Translations under genes and position numbers: made by a program
Assembly (NCBI RefSeq): GCF_014805625.2
Contig: NW_023998415.1
Location: forward strand, 10,163,521 to 10,227,520
Length of the DNA stretch: 64,000 bases
Source: Glossina fuscipes
Taxonomy: Eukaryota; Arthropoda; Insecta; Diptera; Glossinidae
Direction of reading: 5' to 3'
The notes under the pieces: generated by a model
What the model saw: only the letters and a program-made list of their open reading frames with translations
The model's database searches: none
Told to the model about the DNA's origin: nothing
In this document: piece by piece, positions 1 through 11,800 of the stretch
Numbering within the stretch: the first letter of the stretch is position 1
How the letters are laid out: every line of letters starts with the position of its first letter

Positions 1-1180
1 GACTTGGCACAGCTTTCCCTTCACACACCGCGTTAGATCTTCAATTTATTTCACTAAGACAAGAGAAAGAAGTGCACTCTTTTAAATTCATCTGCAATGA
101 GAGCCATAGACATTCGCTTTCATCTATCTACAGGCAATCACTGCCACCATAACGTCAGTAATGTTTTCCTTTTTACTGACTTCACTTCAGTTCATTGCTT
201 CGTCGAAAACTTTTACGAGGTTTTGTTTGCACAGAAATTGTCTACCGATTATTAGGAACGCTATTGTTTCTTGCCATTCCTTCTTACTTTCGAAACGATT
301 TACTAAGAAATAGTTTTTGGTGTCTTTTTGCAACAAACGACTGTCACTCCTACGAAATTTTCTCTATTTTCTCTGTTTACGGTTACATAAAAAAATTTTC
401 TGAAATCGAAAAATAATTTTCATTTTGCTTTCTGTTTCAAAGATTGCTTCAATTCAATTTTACAACCAGCTAGCATAGTAGTGCAGGTGTAAAGTTTCTT
501 ATACCCACCCAAATGCAAGCTTCAAAGGGACTCTAAAGCAAGCACATTCTTCATCAGCGTCAAATTCTGAAATGATCGATAACCATGTCTGTCCGTCAGT
601 CTTTCTTGGGGATACGCGTTGATGACACATTTTTGTGGTCACAGCAATTAATATATCGATTTAAAAATTGGTCGAAGTTCTTGCACGCAGACTGCTATTG
701 AAAATTGGTCCAATCGGTCAAAGGACACACCCACAGTAAAGCGTAAATTATACATATCCAGATTTTCTCAAGCAAAAATTTATGGGCTCATGCAAAGTTA
801 TATGTAAGTTAGAAGAAGTTGTCAGTGTTTATGCATTTTATTCTAAATAAAAGTTTTTAGTAATTCACCTAAGACTTTTAAAACCCTTCAATGCTAAGCT
901 AATAATTTGGAAAACCAAACATATTTTCCTGAAGCGTGATAAGGTAGTATATGATAGAACGCAATTGACAATGGTATTATAAAACAAGTGAGTCTTTGTG
1001 GGTATACAAGATTCAGCCTCAGTCGAATGTAACTTTTTTACTTCTCTTCACATTTGGTTCTTTATCAGTTTCGCCTTTTTCAACGAAAGTAATATCCGGG
1101 CGTCTTAAACAAAGCAATAAAGCCGGATGCATAGATCCACAGTTAATAGACAATTGATTGATTATGTACAGGAGTCTTTT
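1..1180. other. Gene-less stretch with a decayed dispersed repeat
   Basis: I see no supported coding exon. The open frame at 195-416 has no splice, promoter or poly(A) support. Positions about 480-1010 belong to a decayed dispersed repeat: there is a 'ctgtccgtcagt' core near 590, then 'cttgcacgcagactgc' and 'caaaggacacacccacagt'. The same blocks recur, diverged, at about 26.7 and 33.4 kb. Confidence 0.6.
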
Positions 1181-1889
1181 TCGACTTTCTCTAATGTCAA
1201 TTGTATTATGTTGCTACTAGATTAGAGATTAGTGTGTAATTTGGTTGATTAATATTAGATTTTTATGTTTACTTGTTCCCGCTAATAGATGTCGCCGCTT
1301 TTAGCGTGTTTTTGCCTCTACCGCAAGTGTGAAAGTATATACTACACCAGATAATGCTAGAGATTATTTAGTTAACTTGAATTTCGATGCAAGCAGACTG
1401 GGATTAGAAATAAAACCATCAAATTAGGTATAGTAAAGATGCTTGTAAATTTGTATATAAGTAAAATATTTGTGAAAAGTAGAGATAGTCTGGCAAGGAA
1501 GTGGAAGTTGAGAGTACGGCCAAAATAAATTGTAAATAAATATTCCTACTGTTATGAAAGACAAAGTAGTAAAATAAACGGACTTTGAAGTGCATTTCTC
1601 GTGATCAAAATATCCACGATCTAGTGATACGGACTGTATCTAGTAAAAAGCGAATTTCATAACAATATATTGCCTGGATCATCATCATCATTCGAACATA
1701 GATTTAGTATTATGCGACTCTTTGGAATGAGTCAATCACATGAAGCAAGGCATCATTGGCCATACATGTTGAATATTTTGTGTGAATATGTGAATAAAGA
1801 TTTATCTTCAATACTTATTCTTCTTGTTATAACAATTATAATTAATTACTACGAATTGTGAGTGTAAGTCTCGCCATTTTTCCCTTAAT

Positions 1890-2215
1890 TGTGCTAACAC
1901 CTTTAGGTGGATGAAATGTTCGTGTTATCGCATCTAAAGGTCTTCATTTTGCGTAAATCAAGGTCAATGTATAATCTCATTAGGTCTTAAGGTCGATTAA
2001 TATAGTCGTCATATAGTGCCCTAAGGCTTTCAACTTCATACTATACTCGTATTAGAGCATTTTAAGACCTTTGCGATTAGATTAAGCATCAGCGAATATT
2101 TATACCGTTCTTTGGTTCGATGAATTACCCATAATCTATAGAATACTAACGCGATGTTTAAAATTATAAGTGTCATCTTCAGCATTGGTCGGAAGGCCTT
2201 AAGGTTAGTGATTAT
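1890..2215. promoter_or_regulatory. Cluster of AAGGTC-type half-sites
   Basis: About 325 bp holds repeated AGGTC/AAGGTC motifs in both orientations. They include a perfect TCAAGGTCA at 1958-1966, the extended monomer site known for Ftz-F1/ERR-type nuclear receptors. Others are AAAGGTC (about 1937), AGGTC (1982), AAGGTCG (1989), GACCT on the opposite strand (2065) and AAGGCC/AAGG near 2196-2206. The clustering is visible in the sequence; a regulatory role is inference, and no adjacent gene start was found. Confidence 0.22.
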
Positions 2216-2229
2216 CCTAATACGTAAAT

Positions 2230-3440
2230 ATCCGCACGAAAGTCGATTTTACTTTCGACAGCCAGATAGCTCTCTCCTCTCTGTTTATTACAAGTTAAAG
2301 GAAATATCGCTGATGTTCCCAAATTCAGTGTAAGTGCTCATCGTGTGTTAAGTAATGAGAACGCGTCTCTCGCTTGAAAATTGACTATCTTCGTTATGAA
2401 GTGTCAATTATCAATATATCTACGCGGTAATAAGGTGCACAAGTGTCGTCGTTTCTAATCCCGTTAATATTACTTTTTTTTTATTTTCGCGTTACAATTT
2501 GCATTTTCACAGATTTCTCTACGCTTGTTTAAATTTCATGTTAATTTTTTGTTTTCTTAAATTCTTGCGCGTATGCAAACTCCGAATGTATGCATAGACA
2601 TACATGCATGCATGTATGCGGCCCAAAAGAGGAAAAAAGTATCGAAAAAAAAAACAAAAAACAAAAAAGTATTTTAGTTTTCTGTGTTAGAATGTAAATA
2701 ATTTTTTTTTATGATTTTTTCGAACAAGTAAGAAATAATAGAACGAATGCGAACGCAATTTTTATTTGTGTACGTTTCGCGCATATACATTTAATATATA
2801 GATGCGTATACACGTAGGTTCATATTTTTTTTTCATACATACATACATACATACATACATGCATACATACATATATATATTTGGGTCAAGCTACAATGGA
2901 AACATAAAAAGTGCTGGAAATTTTATGTCGGTTTTCATGATTATTATCGTTATTAAGTGGATGTGTGGTGTGACGCGGTGCGGCATATTGGATGTAATAT
3001 GTGGTTCCGAGCAAATAACAACAAAATGAAATGATACGCATAATTGACTTTCGCTTAGTTTATTCCACTGAAAAAAATGTGAACGATTGAAGAAATTTCT
3101 TTACATTTCATATTAAAGTGAAATGCTGTTAGACTCAGTCAACCATTGTTGTAACAACTTGTTACGAATGACTTCCGACTTTCATCTATTGCACGCGTAC
3201 CTCCGCGTACAATGCCGCTTTGCCTGAGCTATGAGTTTAGTTTCAAATATTCTTATTTCAATATAAAAACAAAATGAAATTGAACCTGAATAAAGTTTTT
3301 CATTAACCCAAAACAATAATAAATACATTGTGCAAGAACCATCGCATCAGATATGAAAGCGAAGATCTTGCTTTAAAATCAGTTTATCAGTTTAAGAGCC
3401 AACAGGAACTTGCCTTATGCGCAGATATTATACAGATATA
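2230..3440. other. Low-complexity, gene-less stretch
   Basis: The stretch has T-runs, A-runs and a CATA-type tetranucleotide repeat at about 2833-2872. The ORF at 2802-3029 partly translates this repeat. I see no supported gene. Confidence 0.5.
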
Positions 3441-3445
3441 GACTG

Positions 3446-3935
3446 ACTGATTGCCTGACAGACAGAGTGACAGACAGACAGACTGACTGACTGAGTAACA
3501 GATTGACAGACAGACAGGCTGACTGACCGACTGCTGACTGACTGACTGACTGATTTACTGACTGAGTAACAGATTGACAGACTGACTGACAGACAGACAG
3601 ATAGACTGACAGACAGACAGACTGACAATTAGACTGACAGACAGACAGACTGACAGAAAGACGAACAGACAGACCGACCGACTGCTGACTGACTGACTTA
3701 CCGACTGACTGACAGTCTGATTGACTGACTGACTGACTGACTGACCGACTGACTGACTGACAAACTTTCTGACTGACTGACTAACTGACTGACTGACCGA
3801 CTGACTGACTGACAAACTTTCTGACTGACTGGCTGATTGACCGACCGACTGACTGACTGACTGACAAACTTGACTGACTGAATGACACACAGAGTGATTG
3901 ACTAACTGACTGACTGGGTGACTTACTGACACTGA
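3446..3935. repeat. GACT/GACA tandem repeat array
   Basis: About 490 bp of four-base units, mixing gactgact blocks with gacagaca blocks and occasional gacc, gatt or gctg variants. Larger imperfect units recur, such as the block ending 'gacaaactttctgactgact' that appears twice near 3760-3820. The apparent Ser/Val/Cys/Gln-rich proteins on the minus strand are translations of this repeat, not genes. Confidence 0.95.
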
Positions 3936-3949
3936 TTCGACAGAAATTG

Positions 3950-4675
3950 ATTTAAACGATTATGAACATAAATAATTGTATAACAATTTGAAACATGTTG
4001 TTTTCAATTGCAAAATATATTTGCTACGAGATGATAAAAACAAAAATTCTTCTTCTCGTCATTGCACAGTTTGTGCGTTCAAACATATAAGCGTTCACTG
4101 CAAATCTTAATTAATCGATATTGATTTTGGTCGATTGTATAGCAATATGACAGCTCAACTTCTGCTGAAGGCAGTGTTAATCGGCTAAGCAACCGTTGGG
4201 CCGATATAGTATCGTTTCGAAAAAAGTCAAAATAGTAGTCCTTTACTAGAAACTTCGATGAACACTTTAAATACTATTATAGAAGAAAATAAAAAGAGTG
4301 CAATCGCGTTATGGAAGTTATTTTAGGTCTTTATGGTTTTCAAGAATTTTGTTGCATTGTTTGTGTAATGACAGGACCATTGATAAAATATGAAACACTA
4401 TATGTGTATATAATGTTTTATAAATTTTAAAACTCGACCGATTCTTCTTTAATTTTTTCTCCTTCTTCCTCTTAATTTGTATCGAACAAAGTAGTACAAG
4501 CTATGGCGGCCACATTGTCCCATGCGACAAATACAATTTTCGAAGTGAATTTTTAGAAGGACCTGGCAGAGTATTGTACCAAAGTTTATTTATATGTTTG
4601 CTACAATTTGCTAATATCTCTTAACGCTTTTTCAAGCATATCTGAACTGTTTTCCATTGATCTGTTGCCGTTAAC
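3950..4675. other. No feature seen
   Basis: The stretch is AT-rich. I see no exon, RNA gene or recognisable element. Confidence 0.4.
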
Positions 4676-4679
4676 TAAT

Positions 4680-6235
4680 TTTATTTATTTTATTTTATTT
4701 ATTTATTTTAATTCTACTTATACATGAAACTCAACTAAACAAATAACAGTCGAGTTGAATTGGCACTTAAAGCAAAACTTATATTAAATTAATAATAAAC
4801 TTAGTATAAGTACAATAAAACAAATGAGAAGGAAAAAAAAAAAGAAAAAAGAAAAAAAGGAAGTACACAACCAGCATAGAGCCACACTTACAACCGGTAC
4901 AGGACCAAATTGCAAATGAACCCCTAAGCCATCGCAAACATGCATAAGCCTGGCAACCGACAATACTTAACAACAATTCATTTTCGAATCATAACGAATT
5001 TTTAAGGATAAAAGCTAGTTTAAGTACGTCATAGGTAAATCGCGCGTATTAAGCAATGTTGCTTTAATGGACTTTAAAGAGTCCGATAATGAGAATAAGT
5101 GATAGACATCATTTAGGTTCTTGCAAACAACTCTGAACGGATTAAACAGCTCATAATTATATTTACATTGACTAAGCTTAACCAAGATAGAGTGCCTAAA
5201 GAAGCGATTTAGGACCTTAAAGCTTATTTCACCAAGCAATGCAGGCGAGTTAATAGCACCATTTATTACTTTGATTACAAATGAAACGCCAAGAAGAAAC
5301 CTACGTTTCTCAAGAGACGGTAAGGACAGCAGAAGCAACCTATTTTCATAGGGAGGAAGACAGGCAATCGGATCTCAACCCATATTTCTAAGGGCAAACA
5401 GCAAAAATTGCTTTTGAACCGATTCAATTGAATCTACATAGCACCTATATGAAGGAGACCACACAACAGAGGCATACTCGAGTATGGGTCTAACCAAACA
5501 CATGTATAGCCTTTTCGTAATGTAGGGATCATCAAGCTCTCAGGACTACCTATTTATAAAACCAAGCGCGGACCTAGCTTTGCTTATCGAGAGCTCAATA
5601 TGCAAGTTGAAACGTAACCTATGGTCAAATAGAACTCCTAAATCTGTGATCGAATCGACGTCCTCCAACTTATGCGAATCTATGAAATACTGAGTAATGA
5701 ATGACTTTCTTCTTGAGAATGAAAGCTTCTTACATTTACCCGGATTTAGTTTCAGAAGATTCACAGAGCACCATGCAACAAAATTATCCAAGTCACCTTG
5801 AAGCTGATGTTATTGCGATTCAACAGAGAAGGATGAAAGCAGTTTCACATCATCCGCATACATTAAGATCTGGCTGGAATTAACCACCGATCGTAAGTTC
5901 GTTAATGTATAAACTAAATAAAATGGGACCTAAGTGACTTCCTTGAGGTAGGCCAGATATAACGGGGAATTCATCCGAGGTGATAAAGTTGAACAAAACC
6001 CTGAAGGATCTGTTGTGCAGATAAGTGCTTATCCATTTCACTAAATGGAAAGGAAAGCCAGAGGCTTGGAGTTTAAAGATAAGCAGGTTATGGTCAACCA
6101 CATCAAACGCTTTGCTTAAATCAGTGTATATCGCATCTGTGCGAGAGCCACTAGAAAAAGCCTTAAAAACATGACAAGTAAACTCTAACAAGTTGGTGAC
6201 TGTAGATCGCCCTTTCCTATAAGCGGATTTGCCGG
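4680..6235 (-). mobile_element. 5'-truncated non-LTR retrotransposon, copy 1
   Basis: This is the 3' part of a LINE on the minus strand, ending in a TTTA/TTTTA-rich tract at 4676-4712 that reads as an AAATA-type tail on its own strand. It is truncated at its 5' end near 6235, inside the reverse transcriptase, as is usual for dead-on-arrival insertions. Its 3' untranslated part (about 4715-5010) and coding part match copy 2 at 30.4-33.3 kb, in the same orientation. No RNase H domain follows the RT, which fits the jockey/CR1-like groups; the exact clade is uncertain. Confidence 0.85.
5015..6191 (-). pseudogene. Reverse transcriptase fragment of LINE copy 1
   Basis: Three minus-strand open segments (5880-6191, 5546-5791, 5015-5338) lie in different frames and line up with the continuous RT part of copy 2. 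The first keeps the RT motif A region (YTDLSKAFD) and a SGLPQGSHLGPILF motif B-like segment. The YADD catalytic box is present near 5845 but in another frame, followed by an in-frame stop. At least two frameshifts and several stops make it non-functional. Confidence 0.85.
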
Positions 6236-6239
6236 GTTT

Positions 6240-8545
6240 TAGTTTGCTTTTTATTATGATAAGCGCTACAAAACCACATGAAATGACCGATATTTTGCTG
6301 TTTAATAGGTAAAATTATAAGAGCAACTATTTCATAAAATAGATATCACTCTAGCGGCCGTTAGATGCAAGAAATGAATAAATCTTTCATAAATAAAAAG
6401 TTAACTTTAATTAGTAAATTAATCTTTCAATTCCTTTTCGTTCATTAAGAGCACTTATAAAAATTCCCAGACATTTAATTTTTGTTTTATTCTTTTTAAT
6501 CTTAATGTTAAACCCGGAAAACAACTAAGAAATATTTTTATACAATTTGAACAATAAACACAAAAACTTATTTCTGTTTCACTTGATCACACTACGCTTC
6601 TTTTTTTTTTTTTTTTGTGTGGTTACGTTATGAAACATTTGGAACATGTGGGACAGATTCATTTAAAGTTTACAAGATAAATAGCCAAAAACTACTGCAC
6701 GCTTATAGCAAAGGATGCCATTAGGGTGTCAGTTGATCTCTAGACCAAATATAGAAAAAGAGCGAAAGGGAGGAAAGAAATAGATTCTTTTCTGCTTGAA
6801 GCAAATTGTTTAATATGTAACAGTTGCTAAAGTAAATATATTTGAAAATTAAGCAAAATATGTAGAACTAAAAAATATATGATCGTATGATCGAATGATG
6901 CGTAAGAGTAAACTCACTAAGGAAATAATTATTTGAATATAATTTTAATGTTTTGTTTGAATAAGTTCGTTTGTATGCCTGTAGTAGTGTAGGCATAACA
7001 TGCGCTGTAACTGACCATTCTTAGGTAAAGTCAATGTTTAAACCATAACTGATGTTTAAAGTCACAATAGCTATGAAAATGAAAAGAACATCAAATCGAC
7101 TTTAACCGTTCAGCCGCCCCTGTCTAGTAAGCAAAACCATATTTAACCGTTTTAATACTCTACATTATTTGTGATATATTAAGTTCGTGCGGAAATAGGT
7201 AACACCCACAAGAACTTGAGATAAATACACCGATCAATTCAGAAAATGATTCTTGCTTCACTGTCCGTCTATATAAGGCTTCTCACGATCTCTACGATCA
7301 AAATGATGCCAAAAAGATTTACTTTTTAATATTTTATGATATAAAAATTTTTTCTTAGTGAATTAGCCATTGAGAATTTTGATCATTGAACTTTGATACA
7401 TCGATTCTTTAGACCGCACCATACAAACAAAGCCTTCTACGGCGACAAACCCTAATTTGCGGTTTCTTACGACGGAACTAATTGAAAAATAAGAAAATCT
7501 TTGACCAGTAATTTAACTTTGCTAAATTTAGACCACGTTAACCTTTGAGTATCTTCCGATAGGAGGGTTTTCATGAAAATTATGCATTTACATAGAAATG
7601 ATGTACAATATCTGTGTATTATTAATGGTGGCTTATAACGTTATGTTTGTGTGCCTGAATTTAAAACACCGAACTTTAATATTTTTACCGCCGCACTTAA
7701 GTGCCATTTTGAAAGAATTGGACGCGGTAGAGATGCATGCACGTATCAATACTGAATTAGGTCGTTCGGGAAATATGGGGGTTTTCACATAGACGGTTAC
7801 AACTAAAAGAACTACAAATGCTTCGCCCATATAAAAACAATGGACCGATGGACGGACGAAATCTATATACCGAATCTGCAAAACTTAAGCACTGGGCCAT
7901 TCCCTATCTTACCCTACCTATTATCTACTTCGGCCCATGATTTTTAGTGGGAGACCCCAAAGTTAGGTTCCACGACCCCTAAGCTACCTCCCTCTCAATA
8001 AAAGAGCATTTCTAATCCATTTTATATATATTTTATTTTTTTATCAGCAAAATTCATTATAATCTAATAAATTTTCTTAATTTATTATTCCTGAATTCCT
8101 TATATTTGAAGCAGATATCCTCGAGATATATCGGCTAAACTTATTTTTTTATTAAATCCGAAGTGGTTGTATCGATGATTTGCGGGATTAACAATCCGAC
8201 GTTCTGCAGAGTTCTACTTTTAACTAATATTACAAACTATAATCACAAGTTACAGGTTACCCTTGTCCGACTACAGCCTTCTTAAATGTTTTATTGAAAC
8301 GTTATACGGCACAACAACATCGCAGAAAGTGTGGTACCAATGTTTAAATTACAATTTTATTAACGCCTTACAGCAATTTCTCCAATACAGCAATAACTCC
8401 TACAGAATTTATTATAAGATAAGCCTGGCTTCATAGCAGCTAAAATCTCTACAAAAACCATAGAACTATATCTAGATAGAAAAACTTTATTATAATTATT
8501 AGCTCTTCATTATTATTATTCGTTTTTTAGTTATATTATATAACT
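6240..8545. other. Gene-less stretch with dispersed-repeat fragments
   Basis: Two fragments of the dispersed repeat with a GTCCGTCTG core are visible: about 7170-7300 on the plus strand ('actgtccgtctatataagg') and about 7740-7880 in reverse orientation ('gatggacggacgaaatct'). The ORFs at 7598-7792 (+) and 7633-7881 (-) overlap the second fragment and are probably spurious. Confidence 0.5.
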
Positions 8546-8549
8546 TCAG

Positions 8550-8574
8550 CAGGCAGGCAGGCAGGCAGGCAGGC
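8550..8574. repeat. CAGG microsatellite
   Basis: Six tandem units of CAGG, after an initial imperfect unit. Confidence 0.9.
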
Positions 8575-8858
8575 ATTGATAAAATATCGTCCCCCAAAAA
8601 CATTTAAAATAATGTAATGAACAGGTAATGAGCACTTGCTTACTTTCATATAAGAAAGCGCGTTCCTCGGATCCTCGCGGAGAGGTGAATTCCAGAGTTA
8701 TGGAACCACCTAAAAGTTGGACGGGGCTAAGCCAATTGAGTAAGACGGCTGTGTTACGATTTGGTTTGAATTTCCTATTGAAAGCTTTGAGGAATCAAGG
8801 CAATGTGGGAACATAATATAAAAAATCAAAAGTTCCTTTGCCCGCAGTTGCAACGAAT

Positions 8859-8880
8859 ATCCGTCATGCCAATGACGGAT
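8859..8880. repeat. Short perfect hairpin
   Basis: ATCCGTCAT and ATGACGGAT form a 9-bp perfect inverted repeat around a 4-base loop. No gene context explains it. Confidence 0.6.
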
Positions 8881-11800
8881 AACCCTCAAACAATATCTCA
8901 GTTCATATTTTTTTCCTGACCGAAGGGATTTGTATTTGACCTTAACTTAACGTTCTTCGTTTTTAATCACAGTCGAAAATGAGTCTTCGGTTCTTTAGAA
9001 TATATTATTATCTGTAATAAGCATAGCTCAATAAATCGCTTTCATCTTGAGGGCAGTGTAGAAGCTGGTGTGCACAACTAATAAGAAGATCAAGACAATT
9101 TATGTTATTTTATGCAAAATCCAGATGACGCATATATAACGCGATTATTAAGTTTTTATAAAAAAGAAAAAAAAAAATTGCGTTGGAAACGCTACAAAGC
9201 CTACAAAGTTTTGCTCATTATGCAAAAAATCAATATGGCGAAGTTTGCCTGTCTTTAATTTATGAAACTATCCACTTTTCATTTATACGTTCGTTCTAAA
9301 CTTTTCTATTAATAAAATCTCAATCCTACGTAAAACAATCAACTAAATCACTTTAAGACTTTTCTACAATCACCTAAGAGCTATATAAATAAAGGTGAAC
9401 GACCATGCAAGGAATATCTCTCTCTTGCATTTTAGCGATCAAGTATCGTATATAAGCTTCTTTCTCGTATTTAAATTAAATTATTTAACAGAAAATAATT
9501 TCACAAAATTAATGTGTGAACGAATTAAGTAAAATTAATTGCTTACTATAATTAATTGTAGGCTACCTTTTGCAATAATGATTACTTTTAATTAGCGTAA
9601 TTATGATATCATCATTTAAAGGAACCTCGACAACACATTGTACAACCATCCGTCGTATATTTATAATTACATATATATTAGTATTTCTTTACTATTTATC
9701 AATAGATACAAGGTACAAAGACGTACCTATATTACATACTTACTATATGTCCTGTAGATTCAAGTAACTTACGTACATATATCATGTTCAATGATAGTAA
9801 ATAAGTGACCAGAATTCACATTATTATGTATTACGCTATTGACATCACTGCAAGCTTATTATTGAACTGTAAACATGCGTACAGACTTATTTCTTAATAG
9901 CTTTGAGAACTCAATGAATGAAATTAGCACCGGAAGTTTCATAACCTAATGATATTTTGCATTTTTTATTAGCACCGCAGCTACAATTATAACTGAGACA
10001 AATGCCTCTATATCTTAGTTTTGTCCTCTTTGATTGACAAAATTATTACAAAAATGTTTACTTAAAATTTAATATGAGTCTAGTTCTAGTTCTAGGTCTG
10101 TTTTTGATATGAAGAACTTTCTTCATTTTTCTTTCATATTTTATGCATTAGGAGAAGTAAAAATTTTCTTTAATTAATGATTAGTTTAATTAATGAACTA
10201 TGTAACCGTTGAAAGTATTGAACTTTATGTTCTTCTCATCACTTTTTCGCAGAAAATTAATAAAAAAAAAAATTTTACCTCCAAGTCTTCAAATGAGTCA
10301 CTTCTCAATAATTCAGTATCTTTTCTGTCCGCAGATGAGAATATGTATATATAATTATTAGTAAACTGATTCCTTTGCAGTTTTGAAGAATTGCTTTTGA
10401 ATGTGATAATCTGGCCTCCGTTGAAGAGAAGGAATAAGATTAAATTCATGTGTATACCACTACAAAATTAATTTTTATATCCATTGCTGAAGAATGAGAC
10501 TGGATTTGTCTTTTCGTTGATAGCGTCAAAAGATGCGAGTTCACCAAACATACATATAGGTACATATATGTTTAATCACATTATGAGTTGATTTAATTCT
10601 TTCTGTCGCCCGCCGGGACCATTCGTCTAACGTTCTGTCTATCTTCTTTACTTTAAAATGGTCAAAGTTGAAAAAAACTAAACCGATGCCGACTGGTTAG
10701 GCAAACTTGTTGTTACAAAAAAAGTGGCCATGTCGCTCGAGATCGAGTGACTTGCCACAGATCGTGTCACCCTATCGCCAAGGAATAGACGATCTTATTG
10801 TTCCAGATGAAGTAACGAAGTAGCTATCGATCGAAAGGGCCAAAAGTTTAGAAACGTTTCCGTATTTTTTAATGAACGCAAGTTGATTTTGCTTTTCAAT
10901 GCTGAACGTGTCACTCGGTCGTTTAGAATTATTTTTATGTTACACTAGGTGTCGTTCAAGTCATGTTATGTTATACATGTTTCTTTTCGAATTTCTTTAG
11001 CAGTTTCGCTGTCGTGACACGAACTACTTGGAAATATTGGAAGCGTAGTAAGAAAATCAATCGAACCGCACGCACTCTTCCGGAAGGGAACAGGAAAGCA
11101 GCTGACTCAAATATATGTTTAGTTCAGCAATTGAAGAGCTTTCGATCTAGAGATAGCTTCTCATTTTTTGGCATTTAAAAACCTACGCGCAAAATGCAAT
11201 AACAAACAAATCCAATAGCGTAGAGTGAAACATTTTGTCTGGCACTCCAAGGTGTCTTTCTTAGCTTTTAATAATTTGTATATCCATTAGCGAACGCTTG
11301 CAGTAGGCCGAGAATGTCATCATCAATTTAATATAGTTACGCTTATGCGCACGAAGACACTGCTTTCAATTTAAAATCTTTTGCTTTGCATAAATGATTG
11401 ACGATGATAATGTTTCATTGTCGTCGCCGTGCTTTTGACTGACAATACACTGCACTCTGCAAGTTACCTGTTGTGTAATTATATGTAAAGCAAAATTAAA
11501 ATAAAATCAAACCCACTTTGTCCCAACTCCAATATTTGTCGCCGTTTGTTGTTGTTGGTAAAAAAAAAAATAAATAAACAAATAAAAACAAGTAAGAAAA
11601 TTATATTTGGTCGTGACCGGATCTTTTATACCCATAACTGTTATCCGAAAAAATACAAAGAAAAAAGTGAAAGAATTAAATCTTCACGTTCTATAATTGG
11701 GAGTGAGCGAGACTGATTTGTTTTATTTTCAATATTAAAGTTTTTTATCGCCTAGGCGCGTGGGCGTTCTGAACATATCTCTTGAAAAACTTAGGTCACT

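Noticed and set aside
3428..3932. Long Ser/Val/Cys/Gln-rich minus-strand proteins
   Set aside because: They are translations of the GACT/GACA tandem repeat and have no gene signals.
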